A stretch of 64,000 nucleotides of DNA from Epiperipatus broadwayi (GCA_028023455.1 JAQFVV010000548.1:1-64000); one strand, 5' to 3'; numbered from the stretch's first letter, positions 22,397 through 35,059 are shown. Program-made: numbers and translations. Notes: generated by a model not told the origin, from the sequence alone.

Positions 22397-22624
22397 TTAG
22401 CCATCATGATATATACCGTCTTCGATGGCAAAATTTTTGAGTTTAATGTTAATATGATTTATTCTATTAATCACTTCCTGGGACATCACTGACACCTGGT
22501 TTCTGAAATCAAATAAAGCACTGATTATCACCCCTTCTATCACTACATTAACTTTTGGACATCGCTGATGTGCCATTATTGCATCCCTCTTCTCTAAGCT
22601 ACACATCAGGTTTGATACTTGCAT
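22397..22624 (-). pseudogene. Aspartic protease remnant of element 2
   Basis: This 75-codon frame contains CPKVNVVIEGVIISALFD and QVSVMSQEVINRI, which line up with CPMIKIIISGIVVNTLIDSG and QASLLSEETYLKI of element 1. The active-site Asp-Ser-Gly is Asp-Phe-Arg here, so the enzyme would be dead. Confidence 0.75.
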
Positions 22625-22629
22625 ATGGC

Positions 22630-23720
22630 TATATCCCCCATTGTATTTCTCCCCAGTGTTTTTTCCTTCCCCTCAATCTCTCTTTCACTACTTTTCCTAA
22701 CCTGAATTCTTATTTTGCAGCACTCATCTGTTCATTTCTTTCTGAAAATTTATATTCCCTGTCTCTATTCTTTCTAATCTGTCTACTGCTGTCTAGTGTT
22801 ATAAGTATTTCAGCTATCTGCTCTATCATTTCCTCTTTTGTTTCAATTATCATTTGCTCTACATCTTTAGGAAGGTTACATTTAACTGTTCATATAATTT
22901 GCTGTTCAGATAATGGGGTTGTCATGATTGATCTTAACTTCACAAGATGTCGCTGGGAAAATGTGATGAATAGTTCCCTAGGCTGCCATTTGGTTTGCTC
23001 TACCTGCTGCTTAATAGTTTTTTTATATTCATCCCTCCTCTAGTTTGCTAGTAATAACTGTGCTTCTCTGAATATTTCTGGTTTTGAGAATAATGAATCC
23101 CACCAAAATTTAGCTTTACCATCTATATGACTGTGTACTAAAGCACAACTGGCTGCTTCTTTTAATTTATTTAGTACAAAATAACATTCCAGACAACTAA
23201 AGTGTTAATTTGGAAGGTCTTCTATGTGCCCTGAAAAGGTCTATTTTTAGCAACTGCTTTACTGGGTTGACTCTTTCTATATGTGTGCATATTCTTACAA
23301 TTTCCTATTCATTTTCTAATATTTCTATTCTTTTTGCTAATTTTCCACATTTCTTCGACCATTATCATGTCGTTCCTTATCCTCTTGTTGTACTGTCTTG
23401 TTTTTTTGACATTCCATTGTCTTATCTCTTCTAATTTTTTTATTCTACTTCAGTATTTTTTCCTTAAGCAAAGCATGTGACTGCCTCCAACCCTTTGATC
23501 TATTCTGTCTCTACTATGTCCTCAATAGCCCAATAAGCATAAATATTCACCTCTTTAAATTTCTCTTCTTTCATTTAGACTTATTACAATTTGTTTGTGT
23601 TGGTCTGTTCTCCTTTTTATTACACCACTTTTATAATTACAGAATTTAATATTTTTCCAAACTTTTATTTTTAAATTTTAATTATACTTTAATTACATCA
23701 TAATTAGTAGTACTTATAAT
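22630..23720 (-). pseudogene. Gag remnant of element 2
   Basis: The minus strand near 23060-23160 reads HIDGKAKFWWDSLFSKPEIF, which lines up with CGASKDWWQSLFIKPETYGD in the capsid domain of element 1. The upstream part (23200-23600) is AT-rich and holds no clear long coiled-coil arm. The frame is interrupted by stops. Confidence 0.7.
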
Positions 23721-23791
23721 GGTTCAGCACCCACTTTGGGCAACTCAATTGAACTGAGTGGAAGAATGATTGCTATGATTATATAAAAATG

Positions 23792-23829
<38 letters not shown>

Positions 23830-23843
23830 CATTTTTATATGAT
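23720..23843 (-). promoter_or_regulatory. Candidate primer site and TA-palindrome next to 5' LTR of element 2
   Basis: The minus strand has TTGCCCAAAGTGGGTGC near 23755-23728, with a GCCCAA core as in many LTR-element primer sites but no intact TGG start. Next to it, 23779-23843 is a palindrome: GATTATATAAAAATGAAATA, a TA run and the inverse, followed by a further direct copy of the arm. Confidence 0.4.
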
Positions 23844-23871
23844 TATATAAAAATGAAATATATATATATAT

Positions 23872-25830
23872 AATCTCGATCCTTTTCAGCTGCGCTTGTA
23901 ATATTATAGCACACTGGCCTGATAAGTGGAAAAGTCAAATACAGAAGGTAAAGATCAGCAATGGCACTTAAAACAAAATCACAGTTACCAGAAATATAAC
24001 CAGAGCCCACATTTCCAGCTTATAGAACTTATCAGTTGCTAAATTTTAACCCTCCATGTCATCCAAAGGATTTTATTTATTTTGAGGTAAAACTTTGGGT
24101 GCTAGCTAACCATAAACTATACTGAGCATGCCTGGATATCAGGTCCAGAAATTTAACACTTGTTTTTACTTTATTCTAGCTCTTTTTTATTTATAAGATA
24201 GTAAATTATAATAAACCACTTAAGGCCTGCTCTTAATTACAAATTATCTAGTGGTAATGTACTTTGCAAGAGAAATAACAAAACTATAATTAGCAAACAG
24301 ATACTCTATTTAACAACACTCTTAATTCAATAATACTAAAAATACAATAATAAAGAAAATTATAAATCATTATAAATCATTACACATACCTTTACTGAAA
24401 TATATCACAATAAAGGGTTATGCAGCTTGTTTTATTGCCATCCCCAGAAAATGGATAATATAAAAAATAGTTTTGCATATATTTTCACATAATAACATTA
24501 ACAATATACAGGGCTAAGATTATGGAATAATGAAACTCCGAAAGTGCTCAGCCAAAATAAATTGTTATATGGAATATTTTCACATTCAATCCATTAGCAC
24601 ATTATTAACTATATACATACTTATGCATACATATCATGACATTTAAATATACTCAAGGAAATCTTTATATGTATTAACTAAATATATTATGAGATATTTA
24701 ATGTACATGCACATACTAGAATTCACTTTATATGACAATTATAGAAAGCACACAAAGATTGCTCTAGATATTAACATTCAATAAAGTCAAGATCAGTTTA
24801 TGAATTGGGAAATAAGCAAGTTCATAACCACCTAGGATTTCATACTTTATATTTCAGGAATATAGCTTTTCACTTCATTTGCTGAATTTAACAACCAGTT
24901 GGATTTTGGGATTCTTAGTATTTTAGTTAATGGCTGACTTCCATCATTTATTGAGATAGACATTCTTGATGGCTCATGTTATTATATGGGCATAACTTCT
25001 ATACTGGAGAACTTCTGGTGTTCTGGAGGATCAGGATTGGAGACTGGTCTCATGCTCTGTTAGCTGCTTATAACCACATGATATTCACTCATGAATCAAA
25101 TATGACAAACAAAATCAGAAATCAGAATCTAAATGATGATGAATATATTTTTAGTTCTTTTATATGATCCCCTTACATTGTTTTATTTATCACTCCTAAT
25201 TAATTTGTAAATTTTATTAATTATATTTCCATTGCTTTCTTAAATTGCTTACTTGCTTAGATAAATCTTGCTTTTGGATAAGATATAGTCTGAAATTATT
25301 TCCCATTGTTTCCATTATTGTTCCCTTCTTCCATTTATTAGCTGAACAATCTTTATGTATTATTATATTTATATTATATGCTTTCCTTTTACTTATTTTA
25401 ATTCAACTTTTCTTTCTTTTTACACACACATTTTTTTATATTCTTTCAGTAAATTAAAAGAAAGAACTAAGTTTTTAAATCTTTAATTTGGTTAAATTTC
25501 TATCCCACTAATTGTTTTTTAAACTAGGAAACTTATAATAATAAATGATGCAGCATTTTGACCTTTCGTGATTTGCGATTATAAGAAAAAAAATCTTTAA
25601 CTCTTTAATTAAACTTTTTTTTAAACTCTTCTAAATTATATTTTTATTAATTAAATCTTTGCTAATTTCTTTTTAATGAAATCTTCTATAATCATTCTTG
25701 ACAAATTATTCTGTAATGCTTTTAGTTCTGTAAGTTTTGTTTTACAATTCTTCAACCTATTTATAGATAAGTTTTTTTTAATAAAAAAAAAATCTGAACA
25801 TGTCACACTCTTCAATGGTGTACATTATAT
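23872..25830 (-). repeat. 5' LTR of gypsy element 2 (right copy)
   Basis: It is collinear with 16587-18363 up to TTCAATGGTGTACATTAT at 25830. It has an extra block of about 180 bp (24420-24600) absent from the left copy; that block shows no obvious terminal repeats, so it may be a deletion in the left copy. No coding frame is supported. Confidence 0.83.
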
Positions 25831-27527
25831 ATATGATAAAAAAATTAATAATATAATATAAGCTAATATTAGTAACAAAACAAATAATTCAAAAGATTTA
25901 ACATATTTTGGATAGCTGATTAAAAATATAAAAATCAAACTACTTCAAAAATGATCTCTGATTAAGAAAATATGTCTTTCTTGTTTTGTGTCACTTTTAA
26001 ATTGATCAATATATAAATTTTAAAAATAGAAAAAAGTAATATATATATATATATATATATTGTGAGAGTACCATATGAGCCTCATCTAAAACAATTTGTG
26101 TTTCTTTGTGAATTTAACTGTGCCTATATCGAATCAACAGATATAAATAACATACACCTATCTTAAGCTTTTCCTATATCAGTTATATACATAAACTAAT
26201 TAATATTAATAGAATAATTCTAAAAATGAATTATTCTAATTTGTTTATACACACACATAAATAAATGTTTCTAACTAATAGTATTTTTTTATTAACCAAA
26301 ACTTGACATTGACAAAGCTGTAAGTCATCATTGCATTTTATCAGTTGAAACAAAGGAAATAAACATTTGGAGTTCATTACAAATTGTATATTTTAAACAA
26401 TAGAGAATATGAACATGATTATGCAATATGCTTTCAGAAATTAATCCAGTATAAAAAACGAAATAATATTGTTATATAATAATCTCTATTTAGTCATCAA
26501 GTTAATATCTACGTCTGTAAATTTAAACGTGTTCAAATTTAGAACACATTAAAAAAAAGAAGATTCACTATTTTAAACCCTTCTTCAAGTAATTAATTTA
26601 CTTACTTTTAATATTATAAAGAACTAAAAAACAATCATTTAAATTGACAAGATTATAAGAGAAATCAACGTCTTCGAAATGAGTTTTCAAAATATATGTT
26701 TAAGAAGACAAAGATTTACAAAGATGTTCTCTGGCTGGAAAATTTATGCCAAGGATTTCTGCTAATGCTTTAAACCTGAACATGTAAATTTATTCCTACT
26801 TAATGCCTAAAGTATAATCATCATAATTTCCACTAAAAAGGTTGCCATAATAATGGAGTATTATATTGAAGAAAATCTTAAATATTTTACTATGCAAATA
26901 TTTAAAAGAATGGATATTTGGATTACCTCTTTGAAGGATGATCAAGGAACTTTACCTTTCAACATTCATTGTCATTTTATTTTGTCTAAAAAGGAATATG
27001 CAACCATTATTCCTTCGCATCTTGGAATACTTTGTTGCGCACTTTAATAACTCTTAAAGTTTATTTCCTTTGGGGATAATTATATTTACATGGAAAAATT
27101 ACTTCATATATTAAATTGGAGAACTGATAAAATGAACATTTTATTTTTATTTATTTAATAAAATTTAGATGTTGATATTTTGATATATGCTCTGATGAAA
27201 GTGATGGCTGACTAAGGTAAAAGTTTTTAAATTATTTCAATTTGAAAGTAAGTTTTATTATATTCCAAATTGAATCTTATCTGACAATTATCATAATTTC
27301 TTTTTAAACAATAACATAATTAATATCAGAATACAAGAATACACTCTATTATTAATCTAGGGTGAATGGATGTTATCTTATATAGACATATAACACACAC
27401 TGAATCATTTTAATGACACAATATGTAGATTTATAATATATGGTGGTATTATTTATTGTACTAATGATTTTAAATTATATATATGTAAATAATTACATTA
27501 TGTTTTTTCTGAATGTTAAATAGTTTA

Positions 27528-27530
<3 letters not shown>
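25831..27530. other. AT-rich stretch without recognised genes
   Basis: I see short TA runs (26040-26060) and otherwise unique AT-rich DNA. The frame at 26853-27047 (64 codons) has ordinary composition but matches nothing I recognise, and I do not call it a gene. Confidence 0.6.

Positions 27531-27534
<4 letters not shown>

Positions 27535-27602
<68 letters not shown>
27535..27602. repeat. (TA)n microsatellite
   Basis: A pure TA run of nearly 70 bases in intergenic DNA. Confidence 0.95.
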
Positions 27603-27607
<5 letters not shown>

Positions 27608-27865
27608 CAGATTATACTTCTAAATTTTAATATTTTTATTATTTATGTGATATTTTTGTTTCTATTATGGATTAAAATGTGTTAAACTTGATTTTAAAGT
27701 TAAACATGTCTCGTTTGTTTATTTTATTTAGTCATTTTATAAAACCAATAATTATAAATATACATACTCATGCATATATATATATATATATATATTGAAT
27801 CAACTTAGTGATTTAATATTTATAAAAAAAGTTATATATAGCTTATACTAAATTTATCATTACTA

Positions 27866-28085
27866 TGGGATATATGTGGAAACGCCTGAAGAGAGACAAT
27901 TGCGATTTCTACTCTGAGCTCGAATTTTGAGAGTAACGAGGCTATTAATAAAGGAGTGGATTGGATTATATTTTAAATCACATCATCCATGGCATTCTAT
28001 AAAAAGACTCAAAGTCTGACTATAGGTAGATGCGACTTCCTCGAGTCCTGAAAAGGATCATCTCGTTATAATATATATATACAAT
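27866..28085 (+). mobile_element. Possible SINE-like element with (TA)n tail
   Basis: This is a compact island, richer in G+C than its surroundings. It has a weak Pol III B-box-like word near the start (GAGCTCGAATTTTGAG) and an internal hairpin CGAGTCCTGAAAAGGATCA near the end. It finishes in CTCGTTATAATATATATATA, a 3' end on a TA tail. The ending CGTTATAATATATAT also occurs at 50429 (plus) and 48268 (minus). No A box could be placed with confidence and no target-site duplication was seen. Confidence 0.35.
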
Positions 28086-29100
28086 TTATCTATCCATCCT
28101 ATATTGATCTCATGTACCACTTTATTAAAGTAAACAGGTTACAAAATTTTGTAAAATATATTTCATTTTATATATATAACAAACTTAAAACAAATTAATT
28201 CAAATTGCAGCTATATTTTTAATTTTATATTTATCATTAAAACTTAATAACATCCTAATCATTAAATCAACGTTTATGTATCATAAAAGTGATTTACAAA
28301 TAACTTTATCATGATCAGGGTTTTCTTACCAAAATCTTATTGGATTTCGGAAAGTGTTGAACCAATGCAAGTCCCATTAAGTTAGGTGTCAAATATGTAA
28401 TGGAATTTAACTGGAAAAAGAATCGGAAAAAGATCATTATGCATAAACTAGTTATGAGTTTGATGCCCATTGGTTAAGGGTATATGTTTTATTTAAGTGC
28501 TTACTACATTTATTTATTGGGGTATATTTTATGGGATAACCTGATATAATCATTATCAAATACTCTGATCCATGATACCTACTACATTAATCCAGACTGA
28601 TAGCTTTTTTAACCATTTTCAAGTCTATACAATTATATCTTAATACATAAATAAATTATATTGATGATATTTTTAATTACTAAATTTTTTAAAACAATAT
28701 CATTTTAAATATACAATCACACATGACATTTGAAATTATCCTAATCCCACATATCATTGATGATGAACACACCTTTTACATTAATCTAAACTCTTATTTT
28801 GTTCAATCAAACAACAACTTTATAGAATAGTGAATTGATTCATTCCTAAGTGCCATTTCAATTAAGAAATTATGTTCTTTGATTACAAAACATTTTGTGT
28901 AAACCCAATCAATGTTATTGTACTTTTGCAATATAAAGTATAAACCTTTAAGGGAGAGTTATAAAGTTTAAAACTGCTTACTTGGAATATAATCAATTCA
29001 CATACACACATAAAGTGGATTTTAACAATAAGTAAAAATAAATTTATTTAATGATATATATATATGAAAAGAAAGTTACTGTTAACACTAACTGAAATAA
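28086..29100. other. AT-rich stretch without recognised genes
   Basis: No frame of note, no long repeat and no RNA gene was seen. Confidence 0.55.
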
Positions 29101-29107
29101 TTATAGA

Positions 29108-29243
29108 AAATATACAAACCATTATACAATTACAAATATCCAGTAACGCCCTCTGTTTAAAGATCTATTATTATTGAGATATAGATCTTTAAACAGAGGG
29201 CGTTACTGGATATTTGTAATTGTATAATGGTTTATATATTTTA
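29108..29243. repeat. Near-perfect hairpin 1
   Basis: ACCATTATACAATTACAAAT, CAGTAACGCCCTCTGTTTAA and neighbours in the left arm are repeated inverted in the right arm, around the loop ATTATTATTGAGATAT. The arms are about 60 bases each and almost perfect. The right side ends in a TA run. It looks like a foldback or MITE-type element. Confidence 0.9.
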
Positions 29244-29252
29244 TATATATAT

Positions 29253-29334
29253 ATGATCACTAGACGGAGTTTTACCAATAGCTCCTAATAAGCTTTGTTA
29301 GGAGCTATTGGTAAATCTCCATCTAGTGATTATA
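29253..29334. repeat. Near-perfect hairpin 2
   Basis: The arms ATCACTAGACGGAGTTTTAC and TACCAATAGCTCCTAA are inverted around AGCTTT, with one or two mismatches. The hairpin lies immediately after hairpin 1, separated by a short TA run, with a long TA run (29385-29444) to its right. Confidence 0.88.
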
Positions 29335-29381
29335 AAATGCAAGCTAAAAGCAAGTTACAAAATTTCTAACTTGTTTTGTTT

Positions 29382-29384
<3 letters not shown>

Positions 29385-29444
<60 letters not shown>
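29385..29444. repeat. (TA)n microsatellite
   Basis: A TA run of about 60 bases following hairpin 2. Confidence 0.95.
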
Positions 29445-29448
<4 letters not shown>

Positions 29449-30283
29449 CACATATATAATATACATATAAATATAAATTGAGACTAAATATAAAATAAAT
29501 GGAAAGAAAATTAAATACATTCTAAATATAATTATTTAAAAATAAATAGATAAGACAAGACATTAATAAATTTTACTTGTGAATGAAACAATATATATTT
29601 ACCAGCAATGTACCTAGTCTATGAAAAACTCATCGAGCTGAACATTTAAAATTAAATGCATCCTGAAGAGCATGAGCAACAAATATGATAATTGACATGG
29701 CATACCATTCCATAGTACCTTATAATCTAATTTACATCAGTCAAAATATGGAAATTTATTATTTGTAACTATACTAAATTGTGATAGCAACTATATAATT
29801 CAAATAAAATTGTTACATTAACTTATATAATATCAATATAATATTAAAATCTTTTGTTTAATTTACATTAAATATTAAATATTATTTATAAAGTGCAAGC
29901 AGTTCTTAATGAAAGTGAAAGGCTGAAAACCTCTCGTATGCACTTTTCGAAAGCTTATATGACAGCTAATCAGATGTGATGATGACTGTATAGGGAGCTC
30001 TTAAGTCGCAACACAAGACATAGATTTTATAAGAAAAAGATGGTTCCACCTTTTTCTTTACCAGGGTATGAAACTTTAAACAACTTCACATTTAACTCAG
30101 TGCATATTATTTGTAAATCAACAATGCAAAATCTTTCGATTTACTATGAAGTAAATTTTCAGTTCTTATGAATTGATAGTAAAATACGTAAATATTATCT
30201 ATTAAGAAAAAGCAGTTTATAATTAAAGTGAAAGGCTGAAAACCTCTTAGCTTCATGCTCTTAAATCAAAATGCTTCAGACTG

Positions 30284-30386
<103 letters not shown>

Positions 30387-30404
30387 CAAACTAACCAAAG
30401 GAAA

Positions 30405-30550
30405 TACATATAAAACAAAAAAGACTTATAAATCCAATAAATAGTATTATATTTCAACCAGAGGACTGGTTTTCATCAGAAAGAAAACCAGTCCTCTGGT
30501 TGAAATATAATATTATTTATTGGATTTATAAGTCTTTTTTTGTTTATATA
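30405..30550. repeat. Near-perfect hairpin 3 between TA tracts
   Basis: The arms AAAAAGACTTATAAATCCAA and ATATTTCAACCAGAGGACTG are repeated inverted on the right, around CATCAG. Each arm is about 60 bases. The left side follows the 100-base TA run, and the right side ends GTTTATATATATATATAAA. Confidence 0.92.
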
Positions 30551-30639
30551 TATATATAAATTTAAATAAAGAGAAAGGCAGAGCCACCTTTTTCTTATAA
30601 AATCTATAAGCATTCTAAAAGCACATGCAAGAAGTGTTC

Positions 30640-32100
30640 AGTATTTCACTTTAATTAAATATTAAAATAAGTTTGTTAAAGCAATGAATTAAAAAAAACT
30701 ATTACAAAAATGACAATCGGCTACACTGAGATCATTAAGAAAGTGATTTGTTTATTTTGTAACTATTTTGTAATTGGTAGCCAATCAATAACAACTATTA
30801 CAAAAATGATGGCCTTTTGACAGCATTAAGGACAAACATATATTCACATTGATTTTATATATAAGATAATATTATTTTAGCAGGATTTTATAGATAGTTT
30901 ATATTAAGAGAAATAATATGTTACAATTAAAAGCAAGTTGACCACCAATCTGTTTATTAAAAATGGTACTATGTTTATAATTTTTTTTATTTTTTAATGC
31001 ATATAATAAGGATTATTAATTGTTACCTATTTCTTCTTCTTTATTGAGTCCTAATGACTGGAAGAGGAATAGTTATTTTATGACAGAATAAGAGGTATGA
31101 CTTATGATTTGGTCATTTCTGCTTCTCCAGTGATCATCTTCAATAGGAGGGCTACATGATACAGAATTATACTGGCACTTACCATTTAAGTGACATATTT
31201 TTTATCTTTATCATATCAATAATGATTCCAGTCATCTTTAATTAATGATAAGGAATTGTTAAATGTTAATACATATTCCAAATGCTGATGGACTTCAATA
31301 ACTTTCTTAAAACAGTTCTTCAGCAACCATCTGATGTTTGCTCTAAATTTGTTTTTCAGATTATGATTAATATTGTCCAGAAGGAAGAAGCATAACAAGA
31401 AGAGAATGATTTATGTCACAGCTCTATCCAATCACTACTTTAGTCAATTTAATATTATTTTTCTTAAATCACTGGTAATATTTTTTACACAATAGAATCT
31501 AAATTAAAATAATATATATGTTAATCTGTGTGTGTATTCTTATTAATTATTAGTAAGGCCTTTTGCCATATCAAACTTGACTCTGTAATACACACACATA
31601 TATATTGTAATGTTTTCCACATCATGCTAGGCCTCTATCGCAATAAATTGCGCGAGTTGATCAAGTTACGCAAAAAAGAAGAAAGTTGTATTTCTATTTT
31701 TAAAAAAGCATAACTATATTTCCTGATCAACTCTACCTAGTAATTGTTAAGATTTGTGCTATTGACGAAATAAGCTTTTATTTCTTTTATCAGGGTACCA
31801 GGATTCATATAAGAATCCACTGAAATCTGTCGCCAGCATGCCTCGCAAGTTAAAAAGAAAAATGTTTTTTTAATAATCGGTATCATATTTTACCATGAAC
31901 TAGAATTATTTTTTAAATATTATTATTCCTGGAACTTAATAAACCTATTGGCAAAGGTAAATTATATTTTTAAATATCACTAAACTAATATTAATAAACA
32001 TTAATAATTATTATTAATAATGCACAAATGAAAAGTTGATATTAGAAATAAACAATTTTATTCTAACAGATTAAATTAGAGAAATTACTAATAAAATAAT
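30640..32100. other. AT-rich stretch without recognised genes
   Basis: No coding region is supported. Frames of 60 or so codons at 31216-31398 and 31528-31713 show no motif. The words ACTATTACAAAAATGA near 30700 and 30800 form a small local direct repeat. Confidence 0.5.
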
Positions 32101-32780
32101 TTGGAGAGAACACACACTAATCTAGATATGAATCCATTAACAAAAACAGTTTCACAATTAAAATGTTCTTGGGTAAATAAGAGTCTCTTGATAAATAAAA
32201 TTAAAATCCATATTGGGGTCCTATTATACGTATATTTTTAAGATGGTTTGTCAACAATTTAGTCACAATCAGGAATAATAATGAGTCATAGCTTACTGGT
32301 AAGTTTAGCAAGAAGGTTGTAGATTACTATGCATAGTTTTTTGGGTTAAAGTGAGCTCAGCCATTGGTTATAAGTTGATGTTGTGGTCTATTTTCCTAGT
32401 CAGTCACAAAGGCTTTTCTGATGTCAATCTTCAGGCATGATGTCCGTAGAAGCTCCAGTTCACTCCAACATGCAGAATTATTTTAGTGTAGGGTGATCCT
32501 GGATATATTCCTGTAATCCAGAACCAACAGTAGAGAAAAAGACAAAACAAGACACTGATCAAACTGGTCTCTCTCTTTTTATACTAGAGGCCCAGTTTTC
32601 AGATTTCTGTGCATATCTTTTGTTTGTCAAAATATACGTTGATAATCTTGTAATTCTTTATAAAATTTACATTACAGAGTTCTCTTTTTTATCAAGTCTT
32701 TTGGCCATCTTTAATTAGCTAAAATATTTTTCTTTTAGCTTATCTAGATTAGTGAGTTGTGTGCCTTTTGTTCTCTCCAA
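32101..32780. mobile_element. 680-bp element with terminal inverted repeats, non-autonomous
   Basis: The left end is TTGGAGAGAAC followed by ACACACTAATCTAGATA. The right end, reversed, is TTGGAGAGAAC followed by an insert of about 10 bases and then CTCACTAATCTAGATAAG. The inverted repeats are therefore about 28 bases with one indel. No transposase is encoded. No clear target-site duplication is visible, so the superfamily is not assigned. It could instead be the pair of ends of an unrelated fold. Confidence 0.6.
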
Positions 32781-32951
32781 TTTTTACTTTTATTTTTATT
32801 TATGTAAAAAAATATGGAAGACAATTTTAACTTTCACCGTACGTTTTCAAGAAAATAAATTATACTAATAAAAAAAAAAATCTAAGTTTACTCTTTTTTT
32901 TTTACATTTTACCAAATGCCAATATATTTGTACCATATATAAATAAATGGT

Positions 32952-32954
<3 letters not shown>

Positions 32955-33031
<77 letters not shown>
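32955..33031. repeat. (TA)n microsatellite
   Basis: A TA run with one interruption (TTTATA near 32990). It ends directly at the start of the dispersed repeat at 33032. Confidence 0.95.
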
Positions 33032-33033
<2 letters not shown>

Positions 33034-33600
33034 GAACATGCTAATAGCTCTTACCAAGCTTTTCCTAATGTCTCTATCCTCAAACCAGTTTCAGCCTGCT
33101 GACCATAGTCATTGAAGTGCTAGGATATTCAACATTAGGTCTCAAATTCCAGCACAAGCCCAGTATTTATATAATAGTTAACTAAAGTAAAAAAATCTGA
33201 AATTTTCAGACATTTATATGACTTTAAATCCAGATATCTAACTTATATAGCCATATGGGACTGAACAAAGTTTAGATGCACTATATATTAATATCTTTAG
33301 CATAAACTATAAATTAATATTTTTACCAATATAATATTGCCAAAGTCTCAAGAGCAAAACTATAAATGCATGGAAATCAAGTCATACATCACATGACTTA
33401 ATTTAGTAAGGTTTACTACAAATGTTATATAATGAGCATTAATAGCTCTTAATAAACTTTTCTGAATATACCTATCCCAGACCAGTTTCTAACTGTTGGT
33501 TGTCATCACTGAGGCACAAGGATATTCAAACATTAGATCTACAAATACCAGCTCAGGCCCAGCATTTATGTAATAGTTAACTATTAAGTAGAACAAATTA
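33032..33600. repeat. Diverged direct repeat, two copies of about 165 bp
   Basis: Copy 1 (33032-33195) and copy 2 (33432-33595) share AATGA(A/G)CAT..TAATAGCTCTTA, GGATATTCAA(A)CATTAG and TATAATAGTTAACTA/TGTAATAGTTAACTA in order. A fragment of the start also occurs inverted at 39985-40015 (AGAGCTATTAGTATGCTCAT). This points to a dispersed repeat family. Confidence 0.7.
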
Positions 33601-34990
33601 AGTCACATGATATATGACTTATTTATACATCTCTACTACTGCTCTAAAATTCTGAATAAGCCTGATAACATAAAATCAGGTTGCTATTAAAATTTCACAG
33701 CAAATCTAAGTACTCTTCATCTCAATTTCGTATTATACAATAAATCTGTATCGTAGTATTTTCTAATATCTTAATACAAACTACAATAAATCTAATTTTA
33801 ATTACTAATGAGATTCTTATATTTAAAATGATTTTTCTTGTTTAGCAATATAGGATAACACTTGTGTTGCTATGGGTGGTGAAGTGATTATGTTCATACT
33901 CAAATATAACATGAAAGGTTTTTTACAATATAAATTACAACAATCCAATCCAAACAATCTTAAATATTGATGTTATTTTAATATTAAATTACAACTAAAA
34001 TATCATACAAAACACTTAATATAAATACAGGTAGTAACGACATATTGAAATTCATTATTTACATTTTTCATGTTTTAACACATAACAATAGAAACTTTAA
34101 TGAAGTGACTTTTAAATATTATTACACTCTTATATTTCAAACAATATAATATTGGTATGATTTAGATTTTCTGATAGTGCAGATGATGATTCAGATACAA
34201 AGTCAAAATTTAAGAATGAAATAAAGATTTTATTAATACGAGAACATATAATAATTATAAATTATGGTAATTTTAATATTATTATAATATTTTAACCATG
34301 CATTTAAATGCATAAAAAACATACTATCAGCCATGAATACAGAAAGTTCTCATAGTTACTTTATTAGTCTAACTTTATCTCCAATATGACAAAAATTGAA
34401 ATATATTTCATGTATTGATAAATATTGTCAACAATTAAATAACATTCAATTTGGAGAAGTTGCATAATTTCATAACAATATAAGATAATTACATAAATAT
34501 AAACATACACTATTTTTTCATAGTTACTACACTACACATAAAATATGCATGATATGCACATCAACAGCATTAAAATACTCAAACTACTCCTATAATATCA
34601 AAAGTAAAATAAAGACATGGTTGAAAAATTACTCATGCCTTCAACATTCTTTTCCAAAAAACATTTAAGAAATACAATAAGTAGAATGGTGTAAAAATGT
34701 GAACATATATACTAGTCAATAAGTGCAAATTAAAATTAGAATCATATTGGTAATCTTAATAGACTTAATAATAAACTATCACAAATTTTATCAAGAACAG
34801 CATCTTTGGATACATGACATCTAAGACATACTGCACTTCATTGGCATAACTGAACAATATTGAAATCAGCTTTGATGATCCTACTATCTCAAATAATAAT
34901 GGAAGATGTAAAAAATTACTAAACATATAAGAAAAATAAAATAAATGGGTATATGAATTTTGACTTAGAATTTTTTTTTCATATGTCAAA

Positions 34991-35059
34991 TGTGATCAGG
35001 AAGCAAACCCGGGCCAGCTGCTTGGAAAGTAGCTACACTAACCATTAGACCATCAATGC
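34991..35059 (-). pseudogene. Degenerate tRNA-Gly(UCC)-like sequence
   Basis: The minus strand starts GCATTGATGGTCTAATGGTT, has the anticodon loop CTTTCCAAG (anticodon TCC) and a T-arm-like CCGGGTTTGCTTCCTGATCA. This parallels animal tRNA-Gly(UCC). The T loop has TTTGCT instead of TTCRAN, the 3' strand does not pair fully with the acceptor 5' strand, and the length is about 69 rather than 71-72. After a short spacer (TTTGACATATG) the strand has nine A's rather than a T-run terminator. I infer a tRNA pseudogene or a retroposed tRNA fragment. Confidence 0.7.

Larger units (their letters stand above)
16587..25830 (-). mobile_element. Ty3/gypsy LTR retrotransposon 2, decayed
   Basis: Direct repeats of about 1.8-2.0 kb (16587-18363 and about 23872-25830) flank a body that shows, on the minus strand, gag, protease, RT, RNase H and integrase remnants in that order. 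The remnants resemble element 1 in many short blocks but are full of stops and shifts. A G-rich purine tract sits beside the left LTR. The LTRs are visibly more diverged from each other than those of element 1, with indels, so this is an older insertion. Confidence 0.85.

Noticed and set aside
22555-23043. 162-codon plus-strand ORF, hydrophobic
   Set aside because: It is antisense to the decayed gag and protease of element 2; Leu/Ser/Phe-rich composition is expected from the reverse of a Lys/Glu-rich gag.
27866-28085. Possible hammerhead ribozyme near GAGTCCTGAAAAGGATCATC
   Set aside because: The reverse strand has GATGA-TCC-loop-GGA, reminiscent of the core, but the CUGANGA and GAAA boxes are not both present; a covariance search would be needed.
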